Assembly: GCA_003165315.1 (NCBI GenBank)
Contig: PLSX01000195.1
Location: forward strand, 1-43,930
Direction of reading: 5' to 3'
DNA length: 43,930 bases
From: Acidobacteriota bacterium
GTDB taxonomy: Bacteria > Acidobacteriota > Terriglobia > UBA7540
The translations under genes were made by a program, and so were the position numbers. The notes beneath the pieces are model-generated. The model had not been told where the DNA came from. It was given only the letters and a program-made list of their open reading frames with translations, and made no database searches. How positions within the stretch are numbered: the first letter of the stretch is position 1; every line of letters begins with the position of its first letter. Shown here one piece after another: positions 24,980 to 33,052 of the stretch.

Positions 24980-25369
24980 CTCGTATGGGCAAAGATGCCT
25001 TCAGGCGAGAGAATCACATTCGCAAAAATGACAATTTATCATTGCTAAAAGCAACTTCTATGATTTTTGGTAAGTATCTTTATTTTCAGAGAAGTGATGG
25101 CTTCGTTTTTGCCGAGGGTCCGCTTGCGCCCCTTTGATTTCAATATGATAGCGGCTTCGTTTTTTTGAGCATTTGGCGACGCACACCGACATGTTGTCTC
25201 AAGAAATACGGCGGGAATTGAACGGGAAAAACATGGGTATAGAGGCTTTCCTGACGGGCCTTGCCTGAAAATCTTCCTGGATGGTATCCGAATCTATGCC
25301 AATCTTTACACTTTCACTGTAACCTATAACTATTTCATTGTCAAGAGGGCAAAATGCCAGCCGCAAACA
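24980..25369. other. AT-rich intergenic region
   Basis: A/T content rises sharply from about 25010 to 25170 and again near 25300-25350. GGCTTCGTTTTT occurs twice, at 25099-25110 and 25153-25164, and TTGCTAAAAGCAA near 25040 can form a small hairpin. The converging arrangement (MFS gene left, minus-strand operon right) suggests terminators here. No gene was recognised. Confidence 0.4.
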
Positions 25370-25501
25370 TTACTTGGCGGTATCCAGTTTCTTGCGCAGG
25401 GCCTCGTAGGTTTCAACCACAACGATGGCGGCTGCGAGGACAGCTGCTGTGGTGGTTAGCACTTCCGTGGCGCCCTTCAAGACCTTCAGCAGTTTCACCA
25501 T
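25370..25501 (-). CDS. 43-aa amphipathic/membrane small protein
   Basis: A small frame ATG 25501 to TAA 25370 encodes 43 aa: basic start MVKLLKVLKG, hydrophobic Ala/Val/Thr centre (TEVLTTTAAVLAAAIVVV) and charged end ETYEALRKKLDTAK. GAGGAG lies about eight nt upstream and overlaps the stop codon region of the phosphoesterase gene, so translation is probably coupled. The central segment is long enough to cross or lie on a membrane. No homologue was recognised. The good ribosome site and operon position support it; size keeps the confidence moderate. Confidence 0.6.
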   Translation of the reverse strand: MVKLLKVLKGATEVLTTTAAVLAAAIVVVETYEALRKKLDTAK

Positions 25502-25512
25502 GCATTCACTCC

Positions 25513-26073
25513 TCAGATCGCCAGGTCGACACTCTCCGGCAAGTCTTCATTATACCTTTCCAGACCCAGAAATGTTGCGCGCACACCATGAACTGAAATT
25601 TCCAGCTTGCCGCAACAGCGAGGCAGCGAGAAACGCTTCTTCCCTGCACTGCCGGGGTTAAAGAAGAGTTTACCCCCAAGCACTAGGGCGCAGGGTTCAT
25701 GGCTGTGGCCAAAAATCACGACCTGGCAGCCGTCCGGAAGCCTTTCCAGGAATCGACGGCAATGCTCCGCTGCCTTGCCTTCCAGCGGGTCCGCCTGTTC
25801 CCAATCCCGAAGGGTAGATTGTGATGTGGGGATTTCGTGCAGCATTTGGATTTGGATACCTCCAAATTCCGCTGTAAGGGTAGGTGGAAGTTCCAAGGCA
25901 GGGGAGTCAACATTGCCCCTCACCGCGTGCACAGGAGCGATGAGGCGAAGTTGATCGAGCACCGCCTGCGATCCGACGTCGCCTGCGTGCAGTATCGCGT
26001 CAACACCTTGCAGCAGGCGAGAGAGTTGCGAATCAAAATATCCGTGGGTGTCAGAAACGACGCCAAGTCGCAT
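25513..26073 (-). CDS. Calcineurin-like phosphodiesterase, YfcE/MJ0936 family
   Basis: 186 aa with the full metallophosphoesterase pattern: GVVSDTHGY (D, H), ILHAGDVGS (GD), VRGNVDSP (GN), IFGHSHEP (GHSH) and FNPGSAGKKR. Relatives are small cytoplasmic, Mn- or Ni-dependent phosphodiesterases that act on model substrates; the natural substrate is unknown. Length is normal for the family. It lies downstream of the redox genes, separated from them by a repeat element, and its stop overlaps the ribosome site of the 43-aa gene. Confidence 0.92.
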   Translation of the reverse strand: MRLGVVSDTHGYFDSQLSRLLQGVDAILHAGDVGSQAVLDQLRLIAPVHAVRGNVDSPALELPPTLTAEFGGIQIQMLHEIPTSQSTLRDWEQADPLEGKAAEHCRRFLERLPDGCQVVIFGHSHEPCALVLGGKLFFNPGSAGKKRFSLPRCCGKLEISVHGVRATFLGLERYNEDLPESVDLAI

Positions 26074-26078
26074 AAGAA

Positions 26079-26255
26079 GTCAGGAGACAGGAGTCAGAAG
26101 ATGGGGATCGAATCGCATTCTTCCAGTATCGAGTATTACGCTTCCAATTTCGAATTTCATATTTTGAATCCCGCATCTCCCTCAGATCAGATACCTAATT
26201 CCTGAATTGTAGCACCTGACTCCAGTCTTCTGACTACTGGCTCCTGTCTCCTGAC
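26079..26255 (-). repeat. Inverted CAGGAGACAGGAGTC-type repeat element
   Basis: The left arm 26079-26100 (GTCAGGAGACAGGAGTCAGA and on) faces a right arm at 26227-26255 (CTTCTGACTACTGGCTCCTG and on). The centre is rich in GAATT, TTTCGAA and ATTTTGAAT palindromes. The right arm overlaps the 3' end of the small CxCGC gene, so the last residues of that protein (VSGDRSQ) are encoded by repeat DNA. It resembles the element at 2488-2591. Confidence 0.7.
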
Positions 26256-26674
26256 ACCTTGCCATTGGCTCCCGTCTCATCCGCCATAATCTTCTCCACC
26301 AGCTCCTTTCCCACGGGGCAAGTAGGATGATTGGTGCGGCAGGCGGCGAGGCTGTTATTGCAACCGCAAGGGCAGGGCTCCATGTTCACGCGAAAGAGGA
26401 CTCGGTTTTTTTGGGCGGCGGAAAGGGCGCTCAAGTCGACGCCGGGAACTTCCGTGGAGTCTGAAGGCACAAAATCGGGCGCTTTCAGGGGGCAGCCTGG
26501 TAGGACAGGTCGAAGCGGGGCAGGCACAAATTTCGCCCTTCCGGGCGCCATGGCCCAAACGAGTCCGGCCAGCAAGATGAGGCTCAGAGCCACCATCCCA
26601 GCGGAACTGCGGCGAGTCCCACCCGGCCCCAGGGGTGCCGGAGTACTATTCAAATTTGATTCGCTCGAAGACAT
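26234..26674 (-). CDS. Membrane-anchored CxCGC cysteine-motif protein
   Basis: 146 aa. One transmembrane helix near residues 26-44 (GMVALSLILLAGLVWAM) anchors a periplasmic domain. The domain ends with VPGVDLSALSAAQKNRVLFRVNMEPCPCGCNNSLAACRTNHPTC (pattern CxCGC, then C, then C), a likely metal- or thiol-chemistry motif resembling PCYCGC-type proteins. The same module forms the C-terminus of the TlpA-like protein two genes upstream. It overlaps the end of the DsbD-alpha-like gene by 29 bases, so the two are co-translated. Its last residues derive from a repeat element. The function is unknown; periplasmic redox or metal handling is inferred from context. Confidence 0.75.
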   Translation of the reverse strand: MSSSESNLNSTPAPLGPGGTRRSSAGMVALSLILLAGLVWAMAPGRAKFVPAPLRPVLPGCPLKAPDFVPSDSTEVPGVDLSALSAAQKNRVLFRVNMEPCPCGCNNSLAACRTNHPTCPVGKELVEKIMADETGANGKVSGDRSQ

Positions 26675-27182
26675 CGGGCTCCACCGCTTTCAAAGGCACA
26701 TTATGCGGCACTACTTTTATAGTCAAGATCAAAGGTACGCTGGTGGGCGCAAGACAGGCGTGATCATTGCAAGCCTGGTAGGCGAACTTCGCTTTAAGCG
26801 TGTACGTTCCCGCCGGCACGGTTGTCCCGGCTCGCAGAAGCATCCCCACAACCACCTTGCCTTCATAGACGGAGAGTGGAACATCCGAGAACGGAAACTT
26901 CTTTAGAGTCCCCTTGGGATAAACCACATTCTTCACCGTGAATTGATCACCGGGCACGATCTCAAACTTGGTGGGGATCAGGTAATCGAGCGTTGGCTTG
27001 TGGTCGTTGATGTGGTATCCGGTGGCCACCTGAGCCAGCACGGCGAGTTTCACCGGAGAATTGGCATGGACTGCGTCGGTAGCCATTACGGCGTGGGTCT
27101 CAACCACGGGATTATTACTTTGAGCCCATCCGAAGCTCGACGTCATCAGCGCCAAGATCATGAATCCCAAACGCACCCGCAT
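26646..27182 (-). CDS. DsbD N-terminal (alpha)-like periplasmic thiol protein
   Basis: About 178 aa with a signal peptide (MRVRLGFMILALMTSSFGWAQ). The mature part is an immunoglobulin-like domain of the DsbD-alpha type, with AVHANSPVKLAVLAQVATGYHIN, PFSDVPLSVYEGKVVV, and YQACNDHACLAP, the CxxxxC pair that accepts electrons from CcdA/DsbD-type membrane cores. Here CcdA (29245-29970) would be the membrane core, making a split DsbD. ATG 27182 is chosen for the signal peptide; a longer frame starts at 27257, overlapping the TlpA stop. Expected role: passing reducing power to the TlpA-like protein or other periplasmic thiols. Confidence 0.85.
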   Translation of the reverse strand: MRVRLGFMILALMTSSFGWAQSNNPVVETHAVMATDAVHANSPVKLAVLAQVATGYHINDHKPTLDYLIPTKFEIVPGDQFTVKNVVYPKGTLKKFPFSDVPLSVYEGKVVVGMLLRAGTTVPAGTYTLKAKFAYQACNDHACLAPTSVPLILTIKVVPHNVPLKAVEPDVFERIKFE

Positions 27183-27253
27183 TTTGGCCCAATCCCTTTC
27201 CCCTATAGTGTGAAGTTCCATATCGATATTCATGGGCGGATATTTCAAACCGT

Positions 27254-28261
27254 TCACAGGTACTTTTCTTTTGGCGTTACGGGAGTGCTTGCATCCCCGG
27301 TCCCCTTATTGGCAGGAGGCGGTGGTACTGCCGGAGAACTCGCGGGGCCCGTTCCCTTTCCGCCGAGAAATGCGTCCAGTTGATCCTTCGCCATCTTCTT
27401 GCTGGTTGAGCAGCTCCGGTCATTCAGGCGGCAATCCAGCACGTTACGTCTGCAACCACAGGTACATTGGAGACTCGTTAATTTTTTTTTAAAGGCTTCT
27501 TTTTGATCGGCGGTGAGCTTGCTCAGATCAATGCCCGGCACTTCCGAGTCAATTACGGCAGGATCGCCCAACTCAAGCTTGTCTTCTTCAAATATCTGCC
27601 CCGACTGATGGAAGGTTTTAACTTCGTCATTCGGGCCACCCGCCAGCAGTTCCTTGATCTCCGCCTCAAAAACGCCCGGGTCGGTGGCGCCTACGTGCTT
27701 GGCGTATATGCGACCGTCGCGCCCGATCAAAAACGTGGTTGGTAGTCCCGGAATGCCTCCGTACAGCTCTCCCAATCGGCTGTTTCCAACGGCAACAGGA
27801 TAATTCATTTGCAGTTCCTTGTAGAAATCCACCACGGGTTCCGGACTGTCGTCCATGGAAATCCCGATCATATTAAAGCCCTGCGTTCCGTAACGCTTTT
27901 GCAGCTCAATGAAATCGGGAATCTCAATTCTACAAGGCCCGCACCACGTCGCCCAGAAATCCAACACTACGACTTTTCCTTTGAAATCACCCAGCTTGAG
28001 TGGCTGGCCGGTGAGGTCCGTGAGGGAAAAAACTGGCGCCGCGGGATGGGTCCCATCACCCTTGGATTGCGCCCTTACAGCGGGGGCAATCCAATAGCGG
28101 TTCATAAAGTAGAGGCCAACTACCAAGAGTATGGCCACCACCGCACCCGCAAGCAGCTTGGAATTGGAGGACGACGGCTTCTCCGGGACAGGACTGTCCG
28201 GCGGATTCGGTTCCGGGGGCGTATTGTTGTCAATTGGTGTCTGTTCTTCCACAGCCCACAC
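27254..28261 (-). CDS. TlpA/ResA-like thioredoxin with C-terminal CxCGC module
   Basis: 335 aa. Pro-rich cytoplasmic start (1-34), transmembrane helix 36-53, then a TlpA/ResA thioredoxin domain about 72-225 with FWATWCGPC (C107, C110) and the cis-proline region GIPGLPTTFLIG. The C-terminal extension 235-300 (EVPGIDLSKLTADQKEAFKKKLTSLQCTCGC...C...C) is the same module as in the 146-aa protein downstream, and a Pro/Gly tail ends the protein. It should act in the periplasm as a thiol reductase for cytochrome c or other targets, fed by CcdA. GTG 28261 opens the frame; GTG 28252 has a better spaced GAGG. Its 5' end overlaps lgt by 142 bases. Confidence 0.88.
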   Translation of the reverse strand: MWAVEEQTPIDNNTPPEPNPPDSPVPEKPSSSNSKLLAGAVVAILLVVGLYFMNRYWIAPAVRAQSKGDGTHPAAPVFSLTDLTGQPLKLGDFKGKVVVLDFWATWCGPCRIEIPDFIELQKRYGTQGFNMIGISMDDSPEPVVDFYKELQMNYPVAVGNSRLGELYGGIPGLPTTFLIGRDGRIYAKHVGATDPGVFEAEIKELLAGGPNDEVKTFHQSGQIFEEDKLELGDPAVIDSEVPGIDLSKLTADQKEAFKKKLTSLQCTCGCRRNVLDCRLNDRSCSTSKKMAKDQLDAFLGGKGTGPASSPAVPPPPANKGTGDASTPVTPKEKYL

Positions 28262-29169
28262 CTCACTATGATTTGACTTTTTGCGCGCTTGGGGGAGGGC
28301 GCGGCGGCAAATCCGACTTGTGAAGGCGGACCGCTTGCGGTCGGATCGAGCCGCTTGTCCTCACTTCCAGGAATGTCGCTTACACCCTTGCCGCCATAAA
28401 ACCGTCGCCAGATGAACACAGTTGCTGCCCCTACCAATGCCAGCAGAGCGATAAACTGGGACGTGGAAAGGAGATGATGAAACACGAAACCCCTGTCTTC
28501 GTCACCGCGCAGGAACTCTAGGAAAAATCGCGCCACAGCGTAGAGACCCAGGTAACCCAAGAAGACATCCCCATCCCGTCTTCTCCGGGGGAACCACCAA
28601 AGAAGGAAGGCAAAAATCGCTAGAGTTGCCAGGGACTCGTAAAGCTGGGTGGGGTGTAAACGCTCCCCCAAGGGTACCCCCGCAACTTCATGCGCAAACG
28701 TGCTGGTAAAAATCACTCCCCACGGGACTGTGGTGGGTTTACCATAATCACAACCGGCGCTGAAACATCCCAACCGCCCCACACTCTGGCCCAAAGCCAC
28801 AGCGGGCACCAGCACATCCGTTAATTTCCAAAATGAAATTTTCAGTACCCGCACATACCAGATGGTGAAGAACAGCGCCGCCAGGAAGCCGCCATAAAAA
28901 ACGCCACCCGCCATCAGGGTCGAAAAACTCAAGATCTCCCCAGGATGAACACGAAAATAATCCCACTCCGTAAGAACCATAAGAACTTTGGCGCCAACCA
29001 GGGCAATAAGGATGACCCAAGTGCAAAAATCCAGCATCTGCCCGGAATCAAAGCCCACACTTCGGCCAAGGCGCATGGCGGTATAGATTCCGCCAAGGAT
29101 GGCCAGCACCAACAGTACACCGTAGGTGGGAAGATGGAACGAGCCGATGTTGATTAAGAAAGGATGCAA
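28120..29169 (-). CDS. lgt: Prolipoprotein diacylglyceryl transferase
   Basis: Lgt transfers diacylglycerol from phosphatidylglycerol to the lipobox cysteine of prolipoproteins in the inner membrane. Seen: HPFLINIGSFHLPTYGVLL, AGGVFYGGFLAAL, the signature GRLGCFSAGCDYGKPT, LHPTQLYES and ARFFLEFLRGDEDRG with the late conserved Arg. Start TTG 29169 is chosen because GGAAGG lies seven nt upstream and the family begins here; a longer TTG frame from 29223 lacks a site. The family fold ends near DPTASGPPSQVG, yet the frame runs about 50 further basic residues across the start of the TlpA gene to 28120. The real protein may end earlier by a frameshift, or the overlap is genuine. Confidence 0.9.
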   Translation of the reverse strand: MHPFLINIGSFHLPTYGVLLVLAILGGIYTAMRLGRSVGFDSGQMLDFCTWVILIALVGAKVLMVLTEWDYFRVHPGEILSFSTLMAGGVFYGGFLAALFFTIWYVRVLKISFWKLTDVLVPAVALGQSVGRLGCFSAGCDYGKPTTVPWGVIFTSTFAHEVAGVPLGERLHPTQLYESLATLAIFAFLLWWFPRRRRDGDVFLGYLGLYAVARFFLEFLRGDEDRGFVFHHLLSTSQFIALLALVGAATVFIWRRFYGGKGVSDIPGSEDKRLDPTASGPPSQVGFAAAPSPKRAKSQIIVRCGLWKNRHQLTTIRPRNRIRRTVLSRRSRRPPIPSCLRVRWWPYSW

Positions 29170-29244
29170 ACGTCTTCCTTCCCTGCCTTCGATGGGGCGA
29201 GTGGCATCAAAATGGAATACCAAGTTAACATCATAACCGGCCGA

Positions 29245-29970
29245 CTAAAGGGCAAACCGGTTTAAGAAAGAAAAGTAGCCGGAAATTATTGTCAACTTGT
29301 TGAACGCCATCAGGATGCCAAGCAAAATTAACAGCGCTCCAGATGCCACTTCCACGGCCTGCAAATGCTTGCGGAATCCCTTATAGAACTTCAGGAAGCT
29401 ACTTAGCCCAAGACTCGTGAGTAGAAACGGAATGGCAAGTCCTGCGGAATAAACCGCCAGAAGGAACATGCCCTGAAGCACCGTCTGACGTTGCGCGGCA
29501 ATGGCAAGGATGGCTGCCAGAATCGGGCCGATACAAGGTGTCCAACCAAAGGCAAAGGCAAATCCCACCAGAAATGCGCCCCCCAAACCACGGCGGGGTG
29601 CCCCCGTATCCAAACGCGCCTCACGGTAGAGCAGTGGGATCTTTACCAAACCGGTCAAGTGCAAACCAAAAATAATCACAATGATCCCGGCAATAATATT
29701 GAACGTGGATTGGTGCGCCCGAAGGAACTGTCCCACCCAAGTGGCTGAGGCCCCGAGGATGACAAAGACGAGGGAAAACCCGGCCACAAAAGCCAGCGAG
29801 TTGCGGAGCACGCGGCGCAATAGCTCTCCGCTGGCCTCATTCTTCAGTTCTTCAATGGAAGCACCGGAAAGCATGGAAATATAACCTGGAACCAGGGGCA
29901 GTACGCAAGGCGATAAAAAGGAAGCAATCCCCGCCAGGAACGCAATAGGAATGCTCAGTTCGTGGGTCAT
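29245..29970 (-). CDS. ccdA: CcdA-type cytochrome c biogenesis/thiol transporter
   Basis: 241 aa, six predicted transmembrane helices. The two conserved cysteine motifs are SFLSPCVLPLVPGY in helix 1 and GWTPCIGPILAA in helix 4. CcdA moves electrons from cytoplasmic thioredoxin to periplasmic thiol proteins. It heads a minus-strand run with lgt, a TlpA-like reductase, a DsbD-alpha-like protein and a CxCGC protein, which are the expected downstream acceptors. The gap to lgt is about 75 bases. Confidence 0.95.
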   Translation of the reverse strand: MTHELSIPIAFLAGIASFLSPCVLPLVPGYISMLSGASIEELKNEASGELLRRVLRNSLAFVAGFSLVFVILGASATWVGQFLRAHQSTFNIIAGIIVIIFGLHLTGLVKIPLLYREARLDTGAPRRGLGGAFLVGFAFAFGWTPCIGPILAAILAIAAQRQTVLQGMFLLAVYSAGLAIPFLLTSLGLSSFLKFYKGFRKHLQAVEVASGALLILLGILMAFNKLTIISGYFSFLNRFAL

Positions 29971-30092
29971 GTTACGGCCGTGCTCCTCAATTTATTAGAC
30001 GCAGCAGATGACTTTAAGTGACGGAAGGTGAACAGGAATCGACGCTCAACACTTGTACCTGCTCCCAGCTCAAGTGTACCATAGCGACATGA

Positions 30093-30139
30093 ATTGACGA
30101 TTGTCGATGGAGGATTTTCGATTGTTTTCAATCGTCAAT
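30093..30139 (+). repeat. Short inverted repeat upstream of HAD gene
   Basis: ATTGACGATTG (30093-30103) is repeated in inverse at 30129-30139, with GATTTTCGATTG between. TTCGATT units continue to about 30200. It appears to be another short palindromic repeat and not coding; an open frame across it would give the HAD protein an unrelated N-terminal tail. Confidence 0.6.
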
Positions 30140-30205
30140 CACCATTCGAAATTTACCCCGTGAGGGACCAAAGAATCAATTCATTCGATTGTTCGATTAG
30201 AGACC

Positions 30206-30211
30206 AGGAGG
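30206..30211 (+). promoter_or_regulatory. Ribosome binding site fixing the HAD start
   Basis: A perfect AGGAGG is eight nt before TTG 30220. This supports a TTG start there instead of the first in-frame codon at 30094. Confidence 0.7.
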
Positions 30212-30219
30212 CTGCCGAG

Positions 30220-30906
30220 TTGTTGCGAGCCGTTATCTTCGATTTTGATGGCATTATCGTGGACAGTGAACCCCTCATTCTGAAGTTGACCCAGGAGATG
30301 GCTGCCTTGGAGGGTTGGACCGTCACCGAAGAAGAGTACTACCGCGACTACCTGGCGATGGATGATCGCGGCGTCGTTGAACACCTCTATGGTAGCCATG
30401 GGCGCTCTCTCGACACTCACCGGCGTGATGAACTATTGGCCTGGAAAGCTCAACGCTACCGAGCCATCATTCAGGATGGCTTGCCTCCCATCGCGGGGGC
30501 GGCGGAATTCATTACCGAAATGGCACATCATTATCCGTTAGCCATTGCCAGCGGCAGCCTGCGAGTTGAAATTCATCACTTGCTCACCAAGATGGGCTTG
30601 CGGGAGAAATTTTCGGTCCTGGCGACTGCGGACGATTGCCAGCGCTCCAAGCCGGATCCGGAAGTATACCTTACCGCGCTTTCCCGCCTGCGGGGGTTGC
30701 CCAATTTCCGCGATCAGTCGTTACAATCAGAGGAGTGCCTGGCGATTGAAGACGCCCCCCTTGGGGTCGTTGCCGCGCAAGGTGCCGGCTTTAAGTGCCT
30801 GGCGATTTCCCACAGCCGACCTGCCAAGGAGCTTCTACACGCAGACTTGGTGGCGTCGGAATTTGCGGCCATCGACCTCCAGAATATCCAAGCATTGTTC
30901 GAATGA
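30220..30906 (+). CDS. HAD-superfamily hydrolase (beta-phosphoglucomutase-like)
   Basis: About 228 aa. Motif I is VIFDFDGIIVDSEP, with nucleophile and acid Asp; the helical cap (residues about 15-85) contains EYYRDYLAMDDRGVVEHLYG. Motif II is LAIASGS, motif III lies around RSKPDPEVYLTAL, and motif IV is AIEDAPLGVVAAQGAGF. This is a class I cap HAD of the sugar-phosphatase/beta-phosphoglucomutase group, cytoplasmic; the substrate cannot be told. TTG 30220 is chosen from the perfect AGGAGG and because it places motif I at the N-terminus as usual. It diverges from ccdA. Confidence 0.9.
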   Translation: MLRAVIFDFDGIIVDSEPLILKLTQEMAALEGWTVTEEEYYRDYLAMDDRGVVEHLYGSHGRSLDTHRRDELLAWKAQRYRAIIQDGLPPIAGAAEFITEMAHHYPLAIASGSLRVEIHHLLTKMGLREKFSVLATADDCQRSKPDPEVYLTALSRLRGLPNFRDQSLQSEECLAIEDAPLGVVAAQGAGFKCLAISHSRPAKELLHADLVASEFAAIDLQNIQALFE

Positions 30907-31193
30907 ATAATACGGCTATTGTCTCCGCCGGGCGGACGTTTGGTCTCGACCTCCTTTACGGGACGGAGATCGTAATTGCGCCACACGCCCCGCTGCTGCT
31001 CCTTCTCCTTTAAGACGCGGAATCAATTCAGGATAATGTTCAATGCAAGAATTTCCACAAAGGCCGTTCTATAATTAGGAGCCTTCCAGCCGCTAAGGTC
31101 AATAATGGGACCGCTATACTTCCGGGCTGCTCAGGAGTACGCTGGGGCGATCCAGGTAGGGCGCAGGAAATTACGGATTTGGAAAGGGGCATC

Positions 31194-32642
31194 ATGATGA
31201 AGCAATATCCCACACTTCGGTTCTTCGTAGCCATCGTCCTTTCAACCTGGATCGGGGCAGCAAAATCTCGCGCACAGACAACGGTAACCTCAACCGAACA
31301 GGACCAGAAGGAGTTGGCAGTCACCGTCTATAATTCCAACGTCGCCCTCGTGCGCGATGTCCGGCGCGTGCGCCTCCCGGAAGGCCCCATTGACTTGCGC
31401 TACATGGATATTGCCGCACAAGTAAATCCGGCAGCAGTCCACATTGTTTCGCTGACTGCGCCCAAGGACCTTACCGTTCTTGAACAGGATTACGAATACG
31501 ATTTGCTGAGTCCGCAGAAGCTCTTGCAAAAATACGTCGGCAAGGAACTGACGCTGATCCGGGTGATCACAGAAAACAATTCCACGCGGGAAGTTCCGGT
31601 GAAAGCGGTGCTTCTGGCGGACAACGAAGGACCCGTATGGAAGGTGCGGAATGAAATTATCACCGGCATGGGAGCTGACCGCTATGAATTCCCCGACCTG
31701 CCGGAAAATCTCTACAGCAAGCCGACACTGGTGTGGCTGCTGGATAATCGCCATGGGGGCGATCAGACGGTGGAAGCTTCTTACCTGACCAATCAGATAA
31801 ACTGGAGCTCTGATTACGTCCTTACCGTACACTCGGACCAGAAGGCTGCGGACTTAAACGGTTGGGTGACCGTGGTGAATCAGAGCGGCGCATCCTTCCG
31901 CAACGCTCAACTTCAGTTGGTGGCGGGCGAATTGAATCGCGTAACACAACCGAGGAGCAGGGCAATGTATGAAATGTCCATGAAAGCGGCTGTTGCGGCT
32001 CCGGCCCAATTTGAACAGGAGGCGATCTCCGAATACCACCTCTACACGCTTCAACGGTCAACGAACATTCGAGAAAATGAAACCAAGCAGATCAGCCTGC
32101 TCGCCGCAGCCGGAGCCGCAGTGGAGAAGGTTTTTGAAGTCGACGGCCAGTCGTATTATTACCAGAACGCGCAGAGCCCCGGCCAGCCCACAAAAGAGCC
32201 GGTGAAAGTCTTTATCAATTTCAAGAACAGTGAGGGAAATTCCCTGGGTGTTCCGTTACCCGCAGGGACCGTGCGGGTCTACCAGGGGGATTCCAAGGGC
32301 CGCGTGCAATTCATTGGCGAAGATCGCATTGATCACACCCCGAAGGATGAAACCGTAAGCCTCCATATTGGAAACGCCTTCGACATAGTGGCTGAGCGGA
32401 AACAAACGGACTTCCAGCGCCTGGGCTCTCACAGTGTGGAAGTGGAATATGAAATTTCGTTTCGCAACCACAAGCCCGATCCCATCACGGTGCTGGTAAA
32501 TGAACCCATCGGCGGTGATTGGTCGATGGTCAATTCAACTTTTAAGTTCGAAAAGACCGCAGCGTTTGCCGCGCGCTTCACCGTTCCGGTGGCGGCCAAC
32601 AGCGGTTCGATTCTGAAATACCGTGCACGAATTCATTGGTAG
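31194..32642 (+). CDS. DUF4139 domain protein, exported
   Basis: About 482 aa with a signal peptide (MMKQYPTLRFFVAIVLSTWIGAAKSRAQ). The mature protein begins ELAVTVYNSNVALVRDVRRVRLPEGPIDLRYMDIAAQVNPAAVHI, the typical start of DUF4139/mucoidy-inhibitor-like proteins, and contains LVWLLDNRHGGDQTVEASYLTNQINWSSDYVL and VFINFKNSEGNSLGVPLPAGTVRVYQ from the conserved core. It is beta-rich throughout; the function of the family is unknown. ATG 31194 follows AAAGGGG. No operon partner is clear: the next stretch holds a broken acetyltransferase. Confidence 0.88.
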   Translation: MMKQYPTLRFFVAIVLSTWIGAAKSRAQTTVTSTEQDQKELAVTVYNSNVALVRDVRRVRLPEGPIDLRYMDIAAQVNPAAVHIVSLTAPKDLTVLEQDYEYDLLSPQKLLQKYVGKELTLIRVITENNSTREVPVKAVLLADNEGPVWKVRNEIITGMGADRYEFPDLPENLYSKPTLVWLLDNRHGGDQTVEASYLTNQINWSSDYVLTVHSDQKAADLNGWVTVVNQSGASFRNAQLQLVAGELNRVTQPRSRAMYEMSMKAAVAAPAQFEQEAISEYHLYTLQRSTNIRENETKQISLLAAAGAAVEKVFEVDGQSYYYQNAQSPGQPTKEPVKVFINFKNSEGNSLGVPLPAGTVRVYQGDSKGRVQFIGEDRIDHTPKDETVSLHIGNAFDIVAERKQTDFQRLGSHSVEVEYEISFRNHKPDPITVLVNEPIGGDWSMVNSTFKFEKTAAFAARFTVPVAANSGSILKYRARIHW

Positions 32643-32698
32643 AAAGAGAACTGAAAGCATCAGTGGGAGCAACAACTCATCTACATCAATCAGCGAGT

Positions 32699-32982
32699 AT
32701 CTCGATTCGGCCAGGGAGGATTGCGAATGCCCCGGGGTTCGCGGTCCTGGCGAGGCAACTAGGGTATCCCTGCTCTCCCGCTCAGGTCGAAAAGCACACA
32801 ACGGCCGTGCTGGAAGATCCCAAACATCTCATTTTGGCGGCCGTTTCCGGGGGCCGCGCCAGAAAGATGCCGTTGCCGTACCCCTTCGCTCAAATTTCCT
32901 TCGCCAAAATGCGCACAAATTCTATGCGTCGAGCGGGTGCGGGCAGATCAAGACTCAGCATGCCTTTCGTAAACAGCTATGA
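32699..32982 (+). pseudogene. GNAT acetyltransferase pseudogene (central deletion and frame change)
   Basis: One frame reads ISIRPGRIANAPGFAVLAR then LGYPCSPAQVEK and ILAAVSGG, the usual N-terminal third of a GNAT N-acetyltransferase. A second frame, ending at 32982, reads NAHKFYASSGCGQIKTQHAF, the usual GNAT C-terminus (NAHRFYERLGF...). The middle, including the acetyl-CoA pyrophosphate loop, is missing and the frames differ, so the gene is inactive. The span between the DUF4139 and aldehyde dehydrogenase genes holds nothing else recognisable. Confidence 0.72.
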
Positions 32983-33052
32983 CGGGCACAGACCAACCCA
33001 AAGAGCAGCAGGTGCTCCAAATGCAGTCCTGATATGAAGGAGGAGTATGCCG

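Noticed and set aside
24457..25137. 226-codon plus-strand frame at the end of the MFS gene
   Set aside because: It is a shadow frame within the transporter coding sequence; its composition (many Arg, His, Cys) is typical of out-of-frame translation.
30094..30219. N-terminal extension of the HAD protein
   Set aside because: The extension is repeat-derived sequence, and a perfect AGGAGG marks the later TTG start.
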